64,000 nucleotides of DNA from Brucella pseudogrignonensis (GTDB taxonomy: Bacteria; Pseudomonadota; Alphaproteobacteria; Rhizobiales; Rhizobiaceae), in contig NZ_NNRM01000041.1 in assembly GCF_002252525.1 (NCBI RefSeq), forward strand, positions 186,001 to 250,000, given 5' to 3'. Each line of letters begins with the position of its first letter. Position 1 is the first letter of the stretch. Shown here piece after piece: positions 1 to 8,268 of the stretch. Under the pieces are notes generated by a model. The model was not told the DNA's origin and ran no database searches. It saw only the letters and a list, made by a program, of their open reading frames with translations. The position numbers and the translations under genes were made by a program.

Positions 1-235
1 CATCGGCTTCGACATCAATCGCCTTGCGGGCAAGTGCGAGACTGTCGCCGACAATATCCGCCACGCAATGGAAGATTTCCGGTGTCTGATAATTATGCGC
101 GAGAATAACTGCATTGCGTTGGCGCTTGAGTTCAAGAATGGCCGCAACATCGTCTTCAAAGCGCATCCACTCAACCCGAGGCAGGACAGACGCCACGCGA
201 TCATAAAGCTTTGAAACAGAAACAAACTCATTCAT
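1..235 (-). CDS. nadA: Quinolinate synthase NadA, N-terminal part (runs off window start)
   Basis: Only the first 78 codons are inside the window; the gene continues beyond base 1. NadA is the 4Fe-4S enzyme that condenses iminoaspartate with dihydroxyacetone phosphate to quinolinate in de novo NAD synthesis in the cytoplasm. The translation has the family hallmark AHNYQ (HNYQ at about residues 47-50), followed by the conserved stretch [13 protein letters not shown]. The full family length is about 350 residues. It lies directly downstream of the NadQ-type regulator in the same orientation, and two 17-bp palindromes occupy the gap, so NAD-responsive repression is likely. Translation was read by hand from the reverse strand. 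Confidence 0.88.
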   Translation of the reverse strand, partial: MNEFVSVSKLYDRVASVLPRVEWMRFEDDVAAILELKRQRNAVILAHNYQTPEIFHCVADIVGDSLALARKAIDVEAD

Positions 236-310
236 GGCAGCCTCCCGAGCAGCGCATACAGCGGTTCCATTTGAGAACGAACGATGGAGCCTCTGTAACT
301 GTTTGTTTTT

Positions 311-357
311 ACGCATTATCCGATGCAAAACCGCTTCGCACTTTTGCTGGAAATGCT
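311..357. repeat. Dispersed intergenic repeat, copy 1
   Basis: This stretch and the one at 16612-16658 share an unusual layout. Each is preceded by GTTTGTTTT, opens with a GCAT-type end, carries AAAACCGCTT then GCACTTTT in the middle, and closes with the inverted end. Here the ends are GCATT (313-317) and AATGC (352-356). It lies in the nadA leader, between the palindromic operators and the start codon. I recall similar elements as common between genes in Brucella and Ochrobactrum, but no search was run. Confidence 0.55.
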
Positions 358-387
358 TTCAATTCCGCAATAGCGGAAAAATCTATT

Positions 388-404
388 ATACTCATTATGA
401 GTAT
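388..404. promoter_or_regulatory. Palindromic operator 1 upstream of nadA (likely NadQ site)
   Basis: ATACTCATTATGAGTAT is a perfect 8-1-8 inverted repeat. A second copy lies at 422-438, with starts 34 bp apart. Both sit between the nadQ stop and the nadA start, where a NAD-biosynthesis regulator would be expected to bind. Assignment to NadQ is inferred from position. Confidence 0.65.
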
Positions 405-421
405 TTCATAGATGTGGCGTT

Positions 422-438
422 ATACTCGATTCGAGCAT
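422..438. promoter_or_regulatory. Palindromic operator 2 upstream of nadA (likely NadQ site)
   Basis: ATACTCGATTCGAGCAT is an 8-1-8 inverted repeat with one mismatch, sharing the ATACTC...GAGTAT frame of the copy at 388-404. It lies just 3' of the nadQ stop codon, so the regulator gene ends where its own likely operator begins. Confidence 0.55.
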
Positions 439-442
439 ATTG

Positions 443-1375
443 TCAATCGCGAGAGAGAGGGAGCTTTGTTCCTGCAACATGGCGCTCGGAAAGTGCGCGT
501 TCTTCGACAATCGAATAGCGGAAACGGAAGAGCTTGGCCGGGCGGCCACCGGTTTCGCTATCGCTTTCGCCCGTCTCTTCAACAAGGTCCTGCTGTTCGA
601 TCAGGCGGCGGAAATTCTGCTTATGCAGCCGCAATCCGGCCAGAGCTTCGACGGTGCGTTGAAGCTGCAAAAGTGTGAAACTGTCGGGCATCAGTTCGAA
701 TACGACAGGGCGATATTTGATCTTCGCACGCAACCGCGCGATGGCGGTTGCAAGAATCCGCCTGTGATCGGCAAACATATGCCTGCCGTTCTCCTCATCG
801 CCTTTTCCGGCTTCACTGACGAGGCCCGCCTCATAGAGAAGCTCATAGCGTTGAAGCACCAGATCTTCGTTCCAGCGCTCACCATTCAGCCCGAACGAAA
901 AACCTATGCGCCGCAGGCGCTGTGCCGTCAGTTCCGCACAAACGGCCTGATGCGCCCAGACGCGAAGACCATTGCTCAGGTGCCCGACAATCTCAGGCAC
1001 ACCCTGCCTATGATCTTCCCATGGCAGATAGTCATACCAGCCACGCCAACTGGCCTGACCGGACGCCGCATCGCCTTCACGCACCAACCCGAGATAGCTG
1101 ATTGAAATTGTCCGCTCGCCGAGCTTGTGACGGTCACGATCGGCAAAAGTATAGAGCTGCTCAAGATAGCCAACAGGATGAGCGGTTTCGGCCTGCACCC
1201 AGGCGCGCAGGCCCGATTGCAGCGAACGATGCTCGGTCTCAAATGGCCCGGATGGCAAAGCCTGCCCTTGGCGCACTGTCATAACGCGTGGCTGCTCACC
1301 CGTAACGGCAGTTAAAACGGCAATCAGCTCAGTATGGGCAATGTCGTCAGTCAACGCGGCAGCTTCTTTCTTCAC
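443..1375 (-). CDS. nadQ: NadQ-type (NrtR-like) regulator of NAD biosynthesis
   Basis: A 310-residue protein resembling the COG4111 family that I recall as NadQ, the predicted NAD-synthesis repressor of Rhizobiales. The N-terminal two thirds resembles a divergent Nudix-like ligand domain. The C-terminal part has an NrtR-like winged helix, with the pattern PDSFTLLQLQRTVEALAG then NFRRLIE...LVEETGE. Gene order supports the call: nadA follows in the same orientation after 207 bp containing two palindromes. No operator copy was seen upstream of nadQ itself, so autoregulation is not evident. A generic NrtR-family regulator is the alternative. Confidence 0.75.
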   Translation of the reverse strand: MKKEAAALTDDIAHTELIAVLTAVTGEQPRVMTVRQGQALPSGPFETEHRSLQSGLRAWVQAETAHPVGYLEQLYTFADRDRHKLGERTISISYLGLVREGDAASGQASWRGWYDYLPWEDHRQGVPEIVGHLSNGLRVWAHQAVCAELTAQRLRRIGFSFGLNGERWNEDLVLQRYELLYEAGLVSEAGKGDEENGRHMFADHRRILATAIARLRAKIKYRPVVFELMPDSFTLLQLQRTVEALAGLRLHKQNFRRLIEQQDLVEETGESDSETGGRPAKLFRFRYSIVEERALSERHVAGTKLPLSRD

Positions 1376-1478
1376 TCAACACCCGAAGGCATGCAGAACC
1401 GTATGAAATGGTTGTGCGTTGGATAATACATAAAATCAATTCAAAAGCTTGCCGCACACAAAGGCTATCCGCCATAAA

Positions 1479-1503
1479 AAACGCCGCCCGGTGGGCGGCG
1501 TTT
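1479..1503 (-). terminator. Intrinsic terminator of the amino-acid ABC operon
   Basis: An 11-bp GC-rich stem (AAACGCCGCCC with GGGCGGCGTTT, 3-nt loop) is followed on the minus strand by a T run. It lies 22 bp beyond the stop of the binding-protein gene, the last gene of the leftward operon. Confidence 0.85.
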
Positions 1504-1524
1504 CAATCGGACTAATCGTCCCGA

Positions 1525-2376
1525 TTATGGGGTTACGTCGAAGCCGAACCACTTTTCGGAAAGCTTCTTGATCGTACCATCGGCCTTGGCTGCTTCAATG
1601 GCTTCATTGAACATCTTCTGCAGTTCAGGTTCATTCTTGCGGATACCAACTGCAACGCCGCGACCCAGAATGCCACCCTTGAAGTAAGGACCGGTCATGA
1701 CGATGTCTTCATTGCCCGGCTTCTTGGCTGCATCGGAGAGGTAAGCCAGCGAGGCAACAACCAAATCGACGCGGCCCGACTTGAGATCGAGGTCATGCTG
1801 ATCAGTGGTCTTGTATTCACGGATATCGGTTGAATCCTTGAAGTACTTATCCAGCAGCGAGAGGCCGAGCGAAGCGGTCTGAACGCCAACGGTACGACCC
1901 TTGATTTCAGCAGCGATCTCGTCGATTGCCTTCTGGTTCGCTTCTTCATCCTTGGCGAGATAAAGCGTTTCGCCAGTGTGTGGCAGCTTGGCAAACGGGC
2001 TGTCCTTCAGCGTTGCGAAGGTCTGTGGCGTCAGGCCGTAGGAAACGGTGAAGTCGATGGTTTCTTCGCGCTTTGGCGTAGCGGTCAGGCCAGCCATGAT
2101 GGCGTCGAACTTACCAGCATTGAGTGCAGGAATGATGCCATCAAAAGGCTGCGCAACCATCGTGCATTCAACCTTCATGCGTGCGCAGAGATCCTTGTAG
2201 AGATCAACTTCGTAACCATCCAGCGTGCCATCTGGCTTGGTGAAGTTATACGGACGGAAAGCGCCTTCCGTAGCGATCGTGATCTTGTCCCACTTTTTCC
2301 CTTCTGCATGTGCAGAAGCGGTTGTGAGAACCAGTGCCGAAACGAACAGGGCTTTGAACAATCCTGTGGTCTTCAT
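1525..2376 (-). CDS. Amino-acid ABC transporter periplasmic binding protein
   Basis: A 283-residue family-3 solute-binding protein of the lysine/arginine/ornithine/histidine class. The start at 2376 gives MKTTGLFKALF and a clean signal peptide ending near ASAHA, with an AAGG ribosome site upstream; a longer frame exists but adds no signal. Typical features are the opening ITIATEGAFRPYNF, DGYEVDLYKDLC, and KLSEKWFG at the end. An insertion around LPHTGE is shared with the orphan binding protein at 10171-11007, suggesting recent paralogy. It is last in an operon after an ATPase and two permeases. The ligand is probably a cationic or modified amino acid and is not determined. Confidence 0.88.
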   Translation of the reverse strand: MKTTGLFKALFVSALVLTTASAHAEGKKWDKITIATEGAFRPYNFTKPDGTLDGYEVDLYKDLCARMKVECTMVAQPFDGIIPALNAGKFDAIMAGLTATPKREETIDFTVSYGLTPQTFATLKDSPFAKLPHTGETLYLAKDEEANQKAIDEIAAEIKGRTVGVQTASLGLSLLDKYFKDSTDIREYKTTDQHDLDLKSGRVDLVVASLAYLSDAAKKPGNEDIVMTGPYFKGGILGRGVAVGIRKNEPELQKMFNEAIEAAKADGTIKKLSEKWFGFDVTP

Positions 2377-2443
2377 TTGACTTAACCTTACGCAGTTATT
2401 TGCTGACGTGCCTTTTGGCATAAATCAGCGTTGTTTGAAATAA

Positions 2444-3238
2444 TCAGGCTGCATTTTCGTGGCTGATAAACTTGCGGAAACGCTCAGATTTGGAATTTCC
2501 GAACACCTCTTCAGGCGCACCGTCTTCTTCGACCAGGCCCTGGTGAACGAAGACCACGCGATTGGATACATCGCGGGCAAAACCCATTTCGTGCGTGACA
2601 ACCAGCATGGTGCGGCCTTCTTCCGCCAGACCCCGCATAACGCGCAGCACTTCGCCAACCAGCTCTGGATCGAGTGCCGATGTCGGCTCGTCGAACAGCA
2701 TGACCTTTGGCTTCATGGCGAGCGCACGCGCAATGGCTGCACGCTGCTGCTGGCCACCGGAAAGATGTGCCGGATAGAAATCACGCTTGTCGGCAATGCC
2801 AACCTTGGCGAGCAGTGCTTCTGCCTCTTCCACGCATTCAGCGCGTGAACGGCCCTGAACATAGATCGGCGCTTCAATGATGTTCTCAAGAATGGTCTTG
2901 TGAGACCAGAGATTGAAGCTCTGGAAAACCATGCCAAGCTCGGAGCGGATGCGCGAGACCTGCTTCTTGTCAGCCGGATAGGCGTCGCCCTTCGAGTTCT
3001 TCGCCATGCGAATGGTCTCACCGGAAACTGTGACCGTACCCGAGGTGGGGATTTCCAGCAGATTGATGCAGCGCAGGAAGGTTGACTTGCCGGAGCCCGA
3101 AGAGCCGAGGATCGAAATCACTTCGCCTTCGCGCGCTTCCATCGAGATGCCCTTGAGCACTTCATTGGCGCCAAAGCTCTTGCGCAGGTTTTCAACTTTC
3201 AACGCCACCGGGGCCGTTTGAGACACAACTTTACTCAC
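2444..3238 (-). CDS. Amino-acid ABC transporter ATP-binding protein (HisP/GlnQ type)
   Basis: A 264-residue ABC ATPase energising polar amino-acid import at the inner membrane. Walker A GSSGSGKS is at 45-52, the signature LSGGQ at 159-163, and Walker B VMLFDE at 179-184, followed by PTSALDP. The insertion after the first strand set ([15 protein letters not shown]) is typical of HisP-like proteins. The start overlaps the stop of the upstream permease by 4 bp (ATGA), indicating translational coupling. The binding protein gene follows after 67 bp. Confidence 0.92.
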   Translation of the reverse strand: MSKVVSQTAPVALKVENLRKSFGANEVLKGISMEAREGEVISILGSSGSGKSTFLRCINLLEIPTSGTVTVSGETIRMAKNSKGDAYPADKKQVSRIRSELGMVFQSFNLWSHKTILENIIEAPIYVQGRSRAECVEEAEALLAKVGIADKRDFYPAHLSGGQQQRAAIARALAMKPKVMLFDEPTSALDPELVGEVLRVMRGLAEEGRTMLVVTHEMGFARDVSNRVVFVHQGLVEEDGAPEEVFGNSKSERFRKFISHENAA

Positions 3239-3954
3239 GATGTTTTTCCTTCGGTGGTGATCTTGACGACGGGCTGGCGCAGATAAGGCGTAAGCTTGTA
3301 TTCAGCAAACATGAGCACGCGTGTCAGAACGAAGTTGATGGCAAGATAGATAGCGCCCGCAATAACGAACACTTCAATTGCGCGATAGGATTCAGCGATC
3401 AGCTTGGCGGCGATGCCTGTCACTTCCATCAAAGTGATGATGGAGGCCAGCGACGTCGCCTTGACCATAGAGATCATTTCATTGCCATAGCCGGGCAGTG
3501 CCTGGCGGATTGCCAGCGGCATGACAACACGGCGGAAGCAGGTGAAGCGTGACATGCCGCAAGCCTTTGCAGCTTCAATCTGCCCACTTGGCACCGACAG
3601 AAGGCCGCCACGGATGATTTCACTGGCATAGGCGGCGTTGTTCAAAGTCAGAGCAATGATCGCGCACCAGTACGGTTCACGCAGGATTGGCCACAGAAAT
3701 GAGTAGCGGATGACCGGAAACTGGCTCAGGCCGTAATAGATAATGAAGATTTGCACCAGAAGCGGCGTGCCGCGAAATACGAAAACGTAAAGTCGGGCAA
3801 TCCAATCAAGAACAGCGACACCTGACAGGCGCATCATGGCAAAAAGCAGGGCCAGAATCGCGCCAAAGACAATCGAGCTTGCAGCAAGCTGAAGGGTCAG
3901 CGGCACGCCGCTCATCATCTGAAAGAAGGCTTCAGAGTAGAATTGAAGGTTCAT
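3235..3954 (-). CDS. Amino-acid ABC transporter permease (HisM type)
   Basis: A 239-residue inner-membrane permease with the HisMQ/GlnP fold. Visible features are a hydrophobic segment near the N-terminus, the [15 protein letters not shown] motif, and the EAA-type loop [23 protein letters not shown], which contacts the ATPase. Four-bp overlaps with genes on both sides place it in the middle of a coupled four-gene transporter operon. It probably pairs with the permease at 3951-4667 as a heterodimer. Confidence 0.92.
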   Translation of the reverse strand: MNLQFYSEAFFQMMSGVPLTLQLAASSIVFGAILALLFAMMRLSGVAVLDWIARLYVFVFRGTPLLVQIFIIYYGLSQFPVIRYSFLWPILREPYWCAIIALTLNNAAYASEIIRGGLLSVPSGQIEAAKACGMSRFTCFRRVVMPLAIRQALPGYGNEMISMVKATSLASIITLMEVTGIAAKLIAESYRAIEVFVIAGAIYLAINFVLTRVLMFAEYKLTPYLRQPVVKITTEGKTS

Positions 3955-4667
3955 TTTGCCCTCCGGACGCCACGCGAGAAGTGGCGTTCAGCTGCTTGCA
4001 GTATGGTGCCCGAAACCGACGAGATCAGAAGGTACAGCGCACCAGCAATGAGGAAGAAGTTGAATGGCAAGCCAGTCGAGCCAGCGCCGATCTGTGCCTG
4101 ACGCAAAATGTCGACAACGCCAACAACTGAGATCAGAGCGGATTCTTTAAGTGCTACCTGCCAGACATTGCCAAGGCCCGGCAACGCATGACGGAGTGCC
4201 AGCGGCGCAATGATGCGACGGAACTTGAGCGTCTGTCGCATGCCACAGGCGGAGGCTGCTTCAAGCTCGCCCTTGGATACCGCACGGAATGCACCACGGA
4301 GAACTTCCGTGTGATGCGCCCCGCAGGAAATGCCTATTGCGAGCACGCCAGCTAGGAATGCCGGAAAGCCGATAAAGCCCTCTGCACCAAAGAAGCGACC
4401 GATCGCCGTTACCGCAGCACTGCCGCCGAAATAGAACAGATAGATCACCAGAAGGTCGGGAATACCGCGAATGATGGTCGTGTAACCATCGGCAATTCCG
4501 CGCAGCGCAAGACCGCCAGAAATTTTCGCCCAGGCAGCAAACACGCCAATGATTGCGCCAAGAAGAAAGCCGAGCACAGCGAGCGAAACACTCACCAAAG
4601 CAGCCATCACCAGCACATAGCCCCAGCCGTCAGGCCCGAAGCTCAGAATATCGAGAAACGCCTTCAT
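3951..4667 (-). CDS. Amino-acid ABC transporter permease (HisQ type)
   Basis: A 238-residue inner-membrane permease. The motifs are TIIRGIPDLLVIYLFYFG and the EAA loop KGELEAASACGMRQTLKFRRIIAP. It is the first transporter gene in the leftward order, 143 bp after the M20 hydrolase stop. That gap holds a perfect inverted repeat at 4740-4757, so the transporter may have its own regulated promoter and not rely only on read-through from the hydrolase gene. Confidence 0.92.
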   Translation of the reverse strand: MKAFLDILSFGPDGWGYVLVMAALVSVSLAVLGFLLGAIIGVFAAWAKISGGLALRGIADGYTTIIRGIPDLLVIYLFYFGGSAAVTAIGRFFGAEGFIGFPAFLAGVLAIGISCGAHHTEVLRGAFRAVSKGELEAASACGMRQTLKFRRIIAPLALRHALPGLGNVWQVALKESALISVVGVVDILRQAQIGAGSTGLPFNFFLIAGALYLLISSVSGTILQAAERHFSRGVRRAK

Positions 4668-4739
4668 GATGCATCAGGCCATGTGGGGGATTGCGAAATC
4701 AACGTCATATTGCTTTCCGGGTATTTCTTTAGAGCGCTA

Positions 4740-4757
4740 TACGTCCAACTGGACGTA
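4740..4757. promoter_or_regulatory. Perfect 8-2-8 inverted repeat, candidate operator of the ABC operon
   Basis: TACGTCCAACTGGACGTA is a perfect palindrome around a 2-bp centre, 73 bp upstream of the HisQ-type permease start and between the M20 gene and the transporter. Its form suits a dimeric repressor such as a GntR-type protein. No such regulator gene is adjacent, so the binding protein is unknown. Confidence 0.5.
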
Positions 4758-4810
4758 CAAAGGTCGATCTAGACTATTGAATCTAAGCATCGTGCTTCGG
4801 GCTTACGGCT

Positions 4811-6244
4811 TCACTTATCAGACGCAGGCAAAGCTGGTTGAACACTATCCGGGATCGGATTCACAAAAACCGCCCCATTGAGCTTCTTCTCATGATCTTC
4901 TTTGGCTTTAACAATCTGCTCCGGGTTGCGGAACAGCTCTATAGCCGTACTTCCCATAATCTTCGCCGCATGGGCCATGCCTTTATGTGCTGCAGGCAAC
5001 TTACCTTGTGCAACCATCTGCCATGAATGAAGCGGCGTGCCGATTGCGCAGGTTGCACCGCGCATCTGCACAGTTGGAACAACCCAGCTTACGCTGCCAA
5101 CATCCGTGGAGCCAACGAGCGAGTTATCGCCCTTATAAGGCTCATAGATGCCCTCGCAAAGCGCAATTTCAGCGTTTGGTTGAACACCGAAGCGGCGGAA
5201 CGCATCGGAGATATCTTCTTTGGTCAGTGTTGCCTGAAAACGCTTTGCGGTTTCGCGATCCTGCTCATCAAAAACCGGCGGGCCAAGGCGATCAAGCTCA
5301 CGCTGCATCAGCTGTTCCAGCGCCGGATTGCCAATAAGATTGGCATCACCGCTGACGATGTCGCTCTTGACCGTTGTTTCGGTCATCAGAGCCGCACCAT
5401 CGGCGATCTTTTTGACGCGTTCCAGTAGAACCTGCATTTGCGGCAAATCGAGCGCGCGGATCAGATAGCGCACGCTTGCTTTTGCTTGCACGACATTGGG
5501 GGCAAAACCACCTGTATCAGTGACAGCATAGTGAATGCGTGCTGATGACGGCATATGCTCGCGCATATAATTCACGCCGACATTCATCAGCTCAACGGCA
5601 TCAAGCGCGCTGCGCCCTAGATGCGGAGCGGATGCCGCATGGGCTGCACGACCGGTGAAGTTGAAAGTGATTTCGTTGCAGGCCAGTGAAACCGGATCGT
5701 TTACGCCCGCAAAAGGCGCCGGGTGCCAGCAGAACGCAATATCGACGTCGTCGAACAAGCCTTCGCGCACCATAAAGCCCTTGGCTGAACCGCCCTCTTC
5801 GGCAGGACAACCATAGTAGCGTACGCGTCCTTTGATGCCGTTTGCCTCAAGATATTCCTTCACTGCGGCTGCAGCCAGAAGTGAACCGGAACCAAGCAGG
5901 TTATGGCCACAGCCATGTCCGTTGCCGCCCGCTTCAATCGGCTGCTCTTCCGCTATACCGGCGAGCTGGCTCAAGCCTGGAAGTGCATCGAACTCGCCCA
6001 GAATGGCGATGACCGGACCTTCTTCACCCGCCTCGCCCATCACAGCGGTTGGCAGGCCTGCAATACCACGCTGCACGCGGAAGCCTTCGGCCTCCAGCTG
6101 AGCCGCATGAGCGTCGCTCGACTTGTATTCTTCGTAATTGGTTTCCGGGTTATCCCAAACCGTATCGCTCAGTTCGAAATAGGCGGCGCTCTTTGCGTCG
6201 ACGATATCCCAGATGTCGTGATGGTTCTTCAACTTGAGGTCCAC
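4811..6244 (-). CDS. M20 family amidohydrolase, AbgB-like (aminobenzoyl-glutamate hydrolase type)
   Basis: A 477-residue metal-dependent amidohydrolase of the subclass containing AbgB, which cleaves p-aminobenzoyl-glutamate. Metal-site motifs are GEFDALPG at 83-90, GHGCGHN at 109-115 and PAEEGG near 148-152. Length and the long C-terminal half fit AbgB better than standard M20D aminoacylases. It starts with GTG at 6244 and has only a weak ribosome site. It heads an operon with a polar amino-acid importer, so it probably releases an amino acid from an amide-linked imported compound. The true substrate is unknown. A folded 5' leader is proposed at 6362-6426. Confidence 0.8.
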   Translation of the reverse strand: MDLKLKNHHDIWDIVDAKSAAYFELSDTVWDNPETNYEEYKSSDAHAAQLEAEGFRVQRGIAGLPTAVMGEAGEEGPVIAILGEFDALPGLSQLAGIAEEQPIEAGGNGHGCGHNLLGSGSLLAAAAVKEYLEANGIKGRVRYYGCPAEEGGSAKGFMVREGLFDDVDIAFCWHPAPFAGVNDPVSLACNEITFNFTGRAAHAASAPHLGRSALDAVELMNVGVNYMREHMPSSARIHYAVTDTGGFAPNVVQAKASVRYLIRALDLPQMQVLLERVKKIADGAALMTETTVKSDIVSGDANLIGNPALEQLMQRELDRLGPPVFDEQDRETAKRFQATLTKEDISDAFRRFGVQPNAEIALCEGIYEPYKGDNSLVGSTDVGSVSWVVPTVQMRGATCAIGTPLHSWQMVAQGKLPAAHKGMAHAAKIMGSTAIELFRNPEQIVKAKEDHEKKLNGAVFVNPIPDSVQPALPASDK

Positions 6245-6361
6245 GCTCTCGGCTCAATTTTCAACATTTCAGTCGGAAGAAGCAGGTCTAGGACAATCGA
6301 GAAGACCAAAATTTCGGCTTCTGTTTTATCGGCTTTTATGGCTGAAACAGTTCGATCTGAC

Positions 6362-6426
6362 TGCTGCCACAGAAGAGAACGCTCCTCCCGAGCGGTACCT
6401 AGAGGTACTCTAAACTTGTGGCAACA
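6362..6426 (-). ncRNA. Candidate three-way-junction RNA in the leader of the M20 gene
   Basis: On the minus strand a 10-bp outer stem (6417-6426 with 6362-6371) encloses two short hairpins: GTACC-4-GGTAC at 6395-6408 and CGCTC-5-GAGCG at 6380-6394. The single C-A mismatch on the plus strand becomes a U-G wobble in the minus-strand transcript, so all ten outer pairs form only in that direction. It lies about 115 nt upstream of the GTG start, next to a possible -10 (TATATC). I do not recognise it as a known riboswitch class. Confidence 0.4.
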
Positions 6427-6558
6427 GATATAAGTGAAATTGCTCAAAAGACATATCAGAAGTGACATTATGGCCAGCAAGAGTTTCCGGTTTGATAAGC
6501 CATTATGCGGATAGGTAACGATACGCTCCGAAAGACGAAGGCTACTCACTCGGCAGCG

Positions 6559-6618
6559 GAGGCTGCATCGGTTAAGGCCGATGCAGCCTCGGACTGCGTT
6601 ATGAGCTTTTAAGCTCAT
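6559..6618 (-). terminator. Two hairpins downstream of the SDR gene
   Basis: A perfect 13-bp stem (6559-6571 with 6578-6590, 6-nt loop) and an 8-2-8 palindrome ATGAGCTTTTAAGCTCAT at 6601-6618 follow the SDR stop at 6646. Neither has a strong T run, so termination is plausible but not proven. Apart from these and the leader at 6362-6426, I see no gene in the 400 bp from 6245 to 6645. Confidence 0.45.
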
Positions 6619-6645
6619 CTTCATCCATGTCTCTTGCACGGCACG

Positions 6646-7395
6646 TCAAACATTGAATTGAAAGCCATCGACTGTGAAAGCCTGCCCCGTAATGAAGCAG
6701 GGCTCCGATGTCGCAAGGAAAGTTACCATGCGTGCCACATCGTCGGCACAACCTAGCCGTCCCAATGCAATTCCCTTGATAACTTCATCTGCGCGTTCGG
6801 TGACGTTCGTGTCGATCTCCGTACGAATGACACCAGGACAGATGGCGTTGACCGCAATGTTTGGCCCCAGTTCCTTGGCAAGCGAACGAGTCATGCCAAG
6901 GATACCGGCTTTTGCTGCCGCATAAGCGAACTTGCTAACCGCTGCCGTTACACCGCCCGAATAGGCGTTGAGCGACGACATTGAAACAATCCGGCCGCCG
7001 CCCTGCTTCAGCATATGTGGTGCAGTATGCTGAATATAATTGAAGCAGCTTTTCAGATTGATCGCGATTGCACGGTCGAACTCGTCTTCTGTAATATCAA
7101 GAATGCCGACAGGAGCGGAACGCCCGGCATTGTTGAGCAGGAAGTCGACGCGCCCGAAGGTTTCAATTGTCTGGGCGACAATCTCACCTGCCCGCTTATG
7201 GCTAGAGACATCAGCAACACATTGAAGGGCACGCACGCCCAGAGCTTCGATCTCGGCTGCCGTATCAGCGAGCTCCGCCTCGAGCAGATCGACCAGCGTC
7301 ACATGATAACCAGCTCGCGCCAGATCAAGAGCACAAGCCTTACCGATGCCTCGCGCGCCGCCCGTGACGATGGCAACTTTGTTTTCAGTCTTCAT
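6646..7395 (-). CDS. Short-chain dehydrogenase/reductase (SDR)
   Basis: A 249-residue classical SDR, FabG-like in sequence. The nucleotide-binding motif TGGARGIG is at 11-18, NNAG at 88-91, and catalytic Ser near 141 with Tyr158 and Lys162 (YAAAK). The start at 7395 follows an AGGAG ribosome site. It is transcribed away from the adjacent IclR regulator; the shared 80-bp gap includes an IclR-type inverted repeat. Context with a second SDR, a deacetylase-family hydrolase and a binding protein suggests catabolic oxidation of a hydroxylated compound. The substrate cannot be read from sequence. Confidence 0.85.
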   Translation of the reverse strand: MKTENKVAIVTGGARGIGKACALDLARAGYHVTLVDLLEAELADTAAEIEALGVRALQCVADVSSHKRAGEIVAQTIETFGRVDFLLNNAGRSAPVGILDITEDEFDRAIAINLKSCFNYIQHTAPHMLKQGGGRIVSMSSLNAYSGGVTAAVSKFAYAAAKAGILGMTRSLAKELGPNIAVNAICPGVIRTEIDTNVTERADEVIKGIALGRLGCADDVARMVTFLATSEPCFITGQAFTVDGFQFNV

Positions 7396-7465
7396 TTCAA
7401 AACGTGCTCCTTTTGTGTTGCCTTGTGATCGTATGTCTGCCACATTATTCCACAACAGGAATTTG

Positions 7466-7481
7466 GTTCACATATATGAAC
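7466..7481. promoter_or_regulatory. IclR-type operator overlapping the regulator's start
   Basis: GTTCACATATATGAAC has GTTCA/TGAAC arms around 6 bp and overlaps the ATG of the IclR gene at 7476. A closely related 16-mer is at 10041-10056, upstream of the binding protein of the same cluster. The pair suggests one regulon, with autorepression of the IclR gene and its divergent SDR partner. Confidence 0.6.
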
Positions 7482-8267
7482 ATTGAAAACAACGGCGAAG
7501 TTAAATCGGCAGTCAGGGTTCTTGAAATTCTCGAATTTCTTGCTCGCGCTCACAAACCGGTAACATTGAAGGCGATTGTTGCCGAACTGGGCTATCCAAA
7601 GAGCAGCACCTTCAATCTGCTCGCGACCTTAGTTGCGCGTGCCTACGTGGTCCGTGACGACACCGAGTCCTATAAGATTCATGATGCTTTCCGGAACGGC
7701 CCCGGCTGGTGCAGTGGTAGCGACGCCTATCTGATAGCAACAGCACAGCCGATCATGGATGCCATGCGCGACAACGAAGGCGAGACCGTATTTCTCGGCG
7801 CGCGACGCAAGGATGGCCGCGTCAAGCTTCTGGCCAAGAGTGCGAGCCATCAGGTGGTGCGCTTCGATTCTGACCTCACAGGCTCGGACCCCGCTTACTG
7901 CACTGCTATGGGCCGCATCCTTCTCGCACATTGGCAGCCTGAAAAGACAGCAAGCTATCTCGCCAAAGAACGCATCATACCGCTCACCGACAAGACAGTA
8001 ATTGACCGCGTGCAGATCCGCCGCATTATCGATGCCGCCCGAGAAAACGGCTACGCAATTTGTGACGAAGAAGCTGTCATCGGCGGCTCAGGCGTTGCTG
8101 CACCGGTTTTTGATGCCAGCGGAGAGGTGATTGCCACGCTGAATATGGCAACGATTTCATCGCGCTTCACTGCTTGCCGGCAACGTATGATCGACGCCGT
8201 GATCAAACACGCCGCCGAGCTGAGCGCTCGCCTCGGACATAAACCATCCACAACAGACAAGCAGTAA
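7476..8267 (+). CDS. IclR family transcriptional regulator
   Basis: A 263-residue IclR-type regulator. The N-terminal winged helix (about residues 9-70, with KSAVRVLEILEFLA and KSSTFNLLATL) is followed by the GAF-like effector domain ending in the usual arrangement of C and D/E residues (ICDEEAVIGGSGVAAPV). The ATG at 7476 gives a normal length; a longer upstream frame looks non-coding. It sits between two SDR genes and probably controls both, plus the downstream hydrolase and binding protein, from the matching inverted repeats at 7466 and 10041. The effector is unknown. Confidence 0.9.
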   Translation: MNIENNGEVKSAVRVLEILEFLARAHKPVTLKAIVAELGYPKSSTFNLLATLVARAYVVRDDTESYKIHDAFRNGPGWCSGSDAYLIATAQPIMDAMRDNEGETVFLGARRKDGRVKLLAKSASHQVVRFDSDLTGSDPAYCTAMGRILLAHWQPEKTASYLAKERIIPLTDKTVIDRVQIRRIIDAARENGYAICDEEAVIGGSGVAAPVFDASGEVIATLNMATISSRFTACRQRMIDAVIKHAAELSARLGHKPSTTDKQ

Positions 8268-8268
8268 A

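Noticed and set aside
6229-6639. 136-codon open frame on the minus strand in the gap before the M20 gene
   Set aside because: It has no ribosome site or family features, overlaps the M20 start, and the region is better explained by RNA hairpins.
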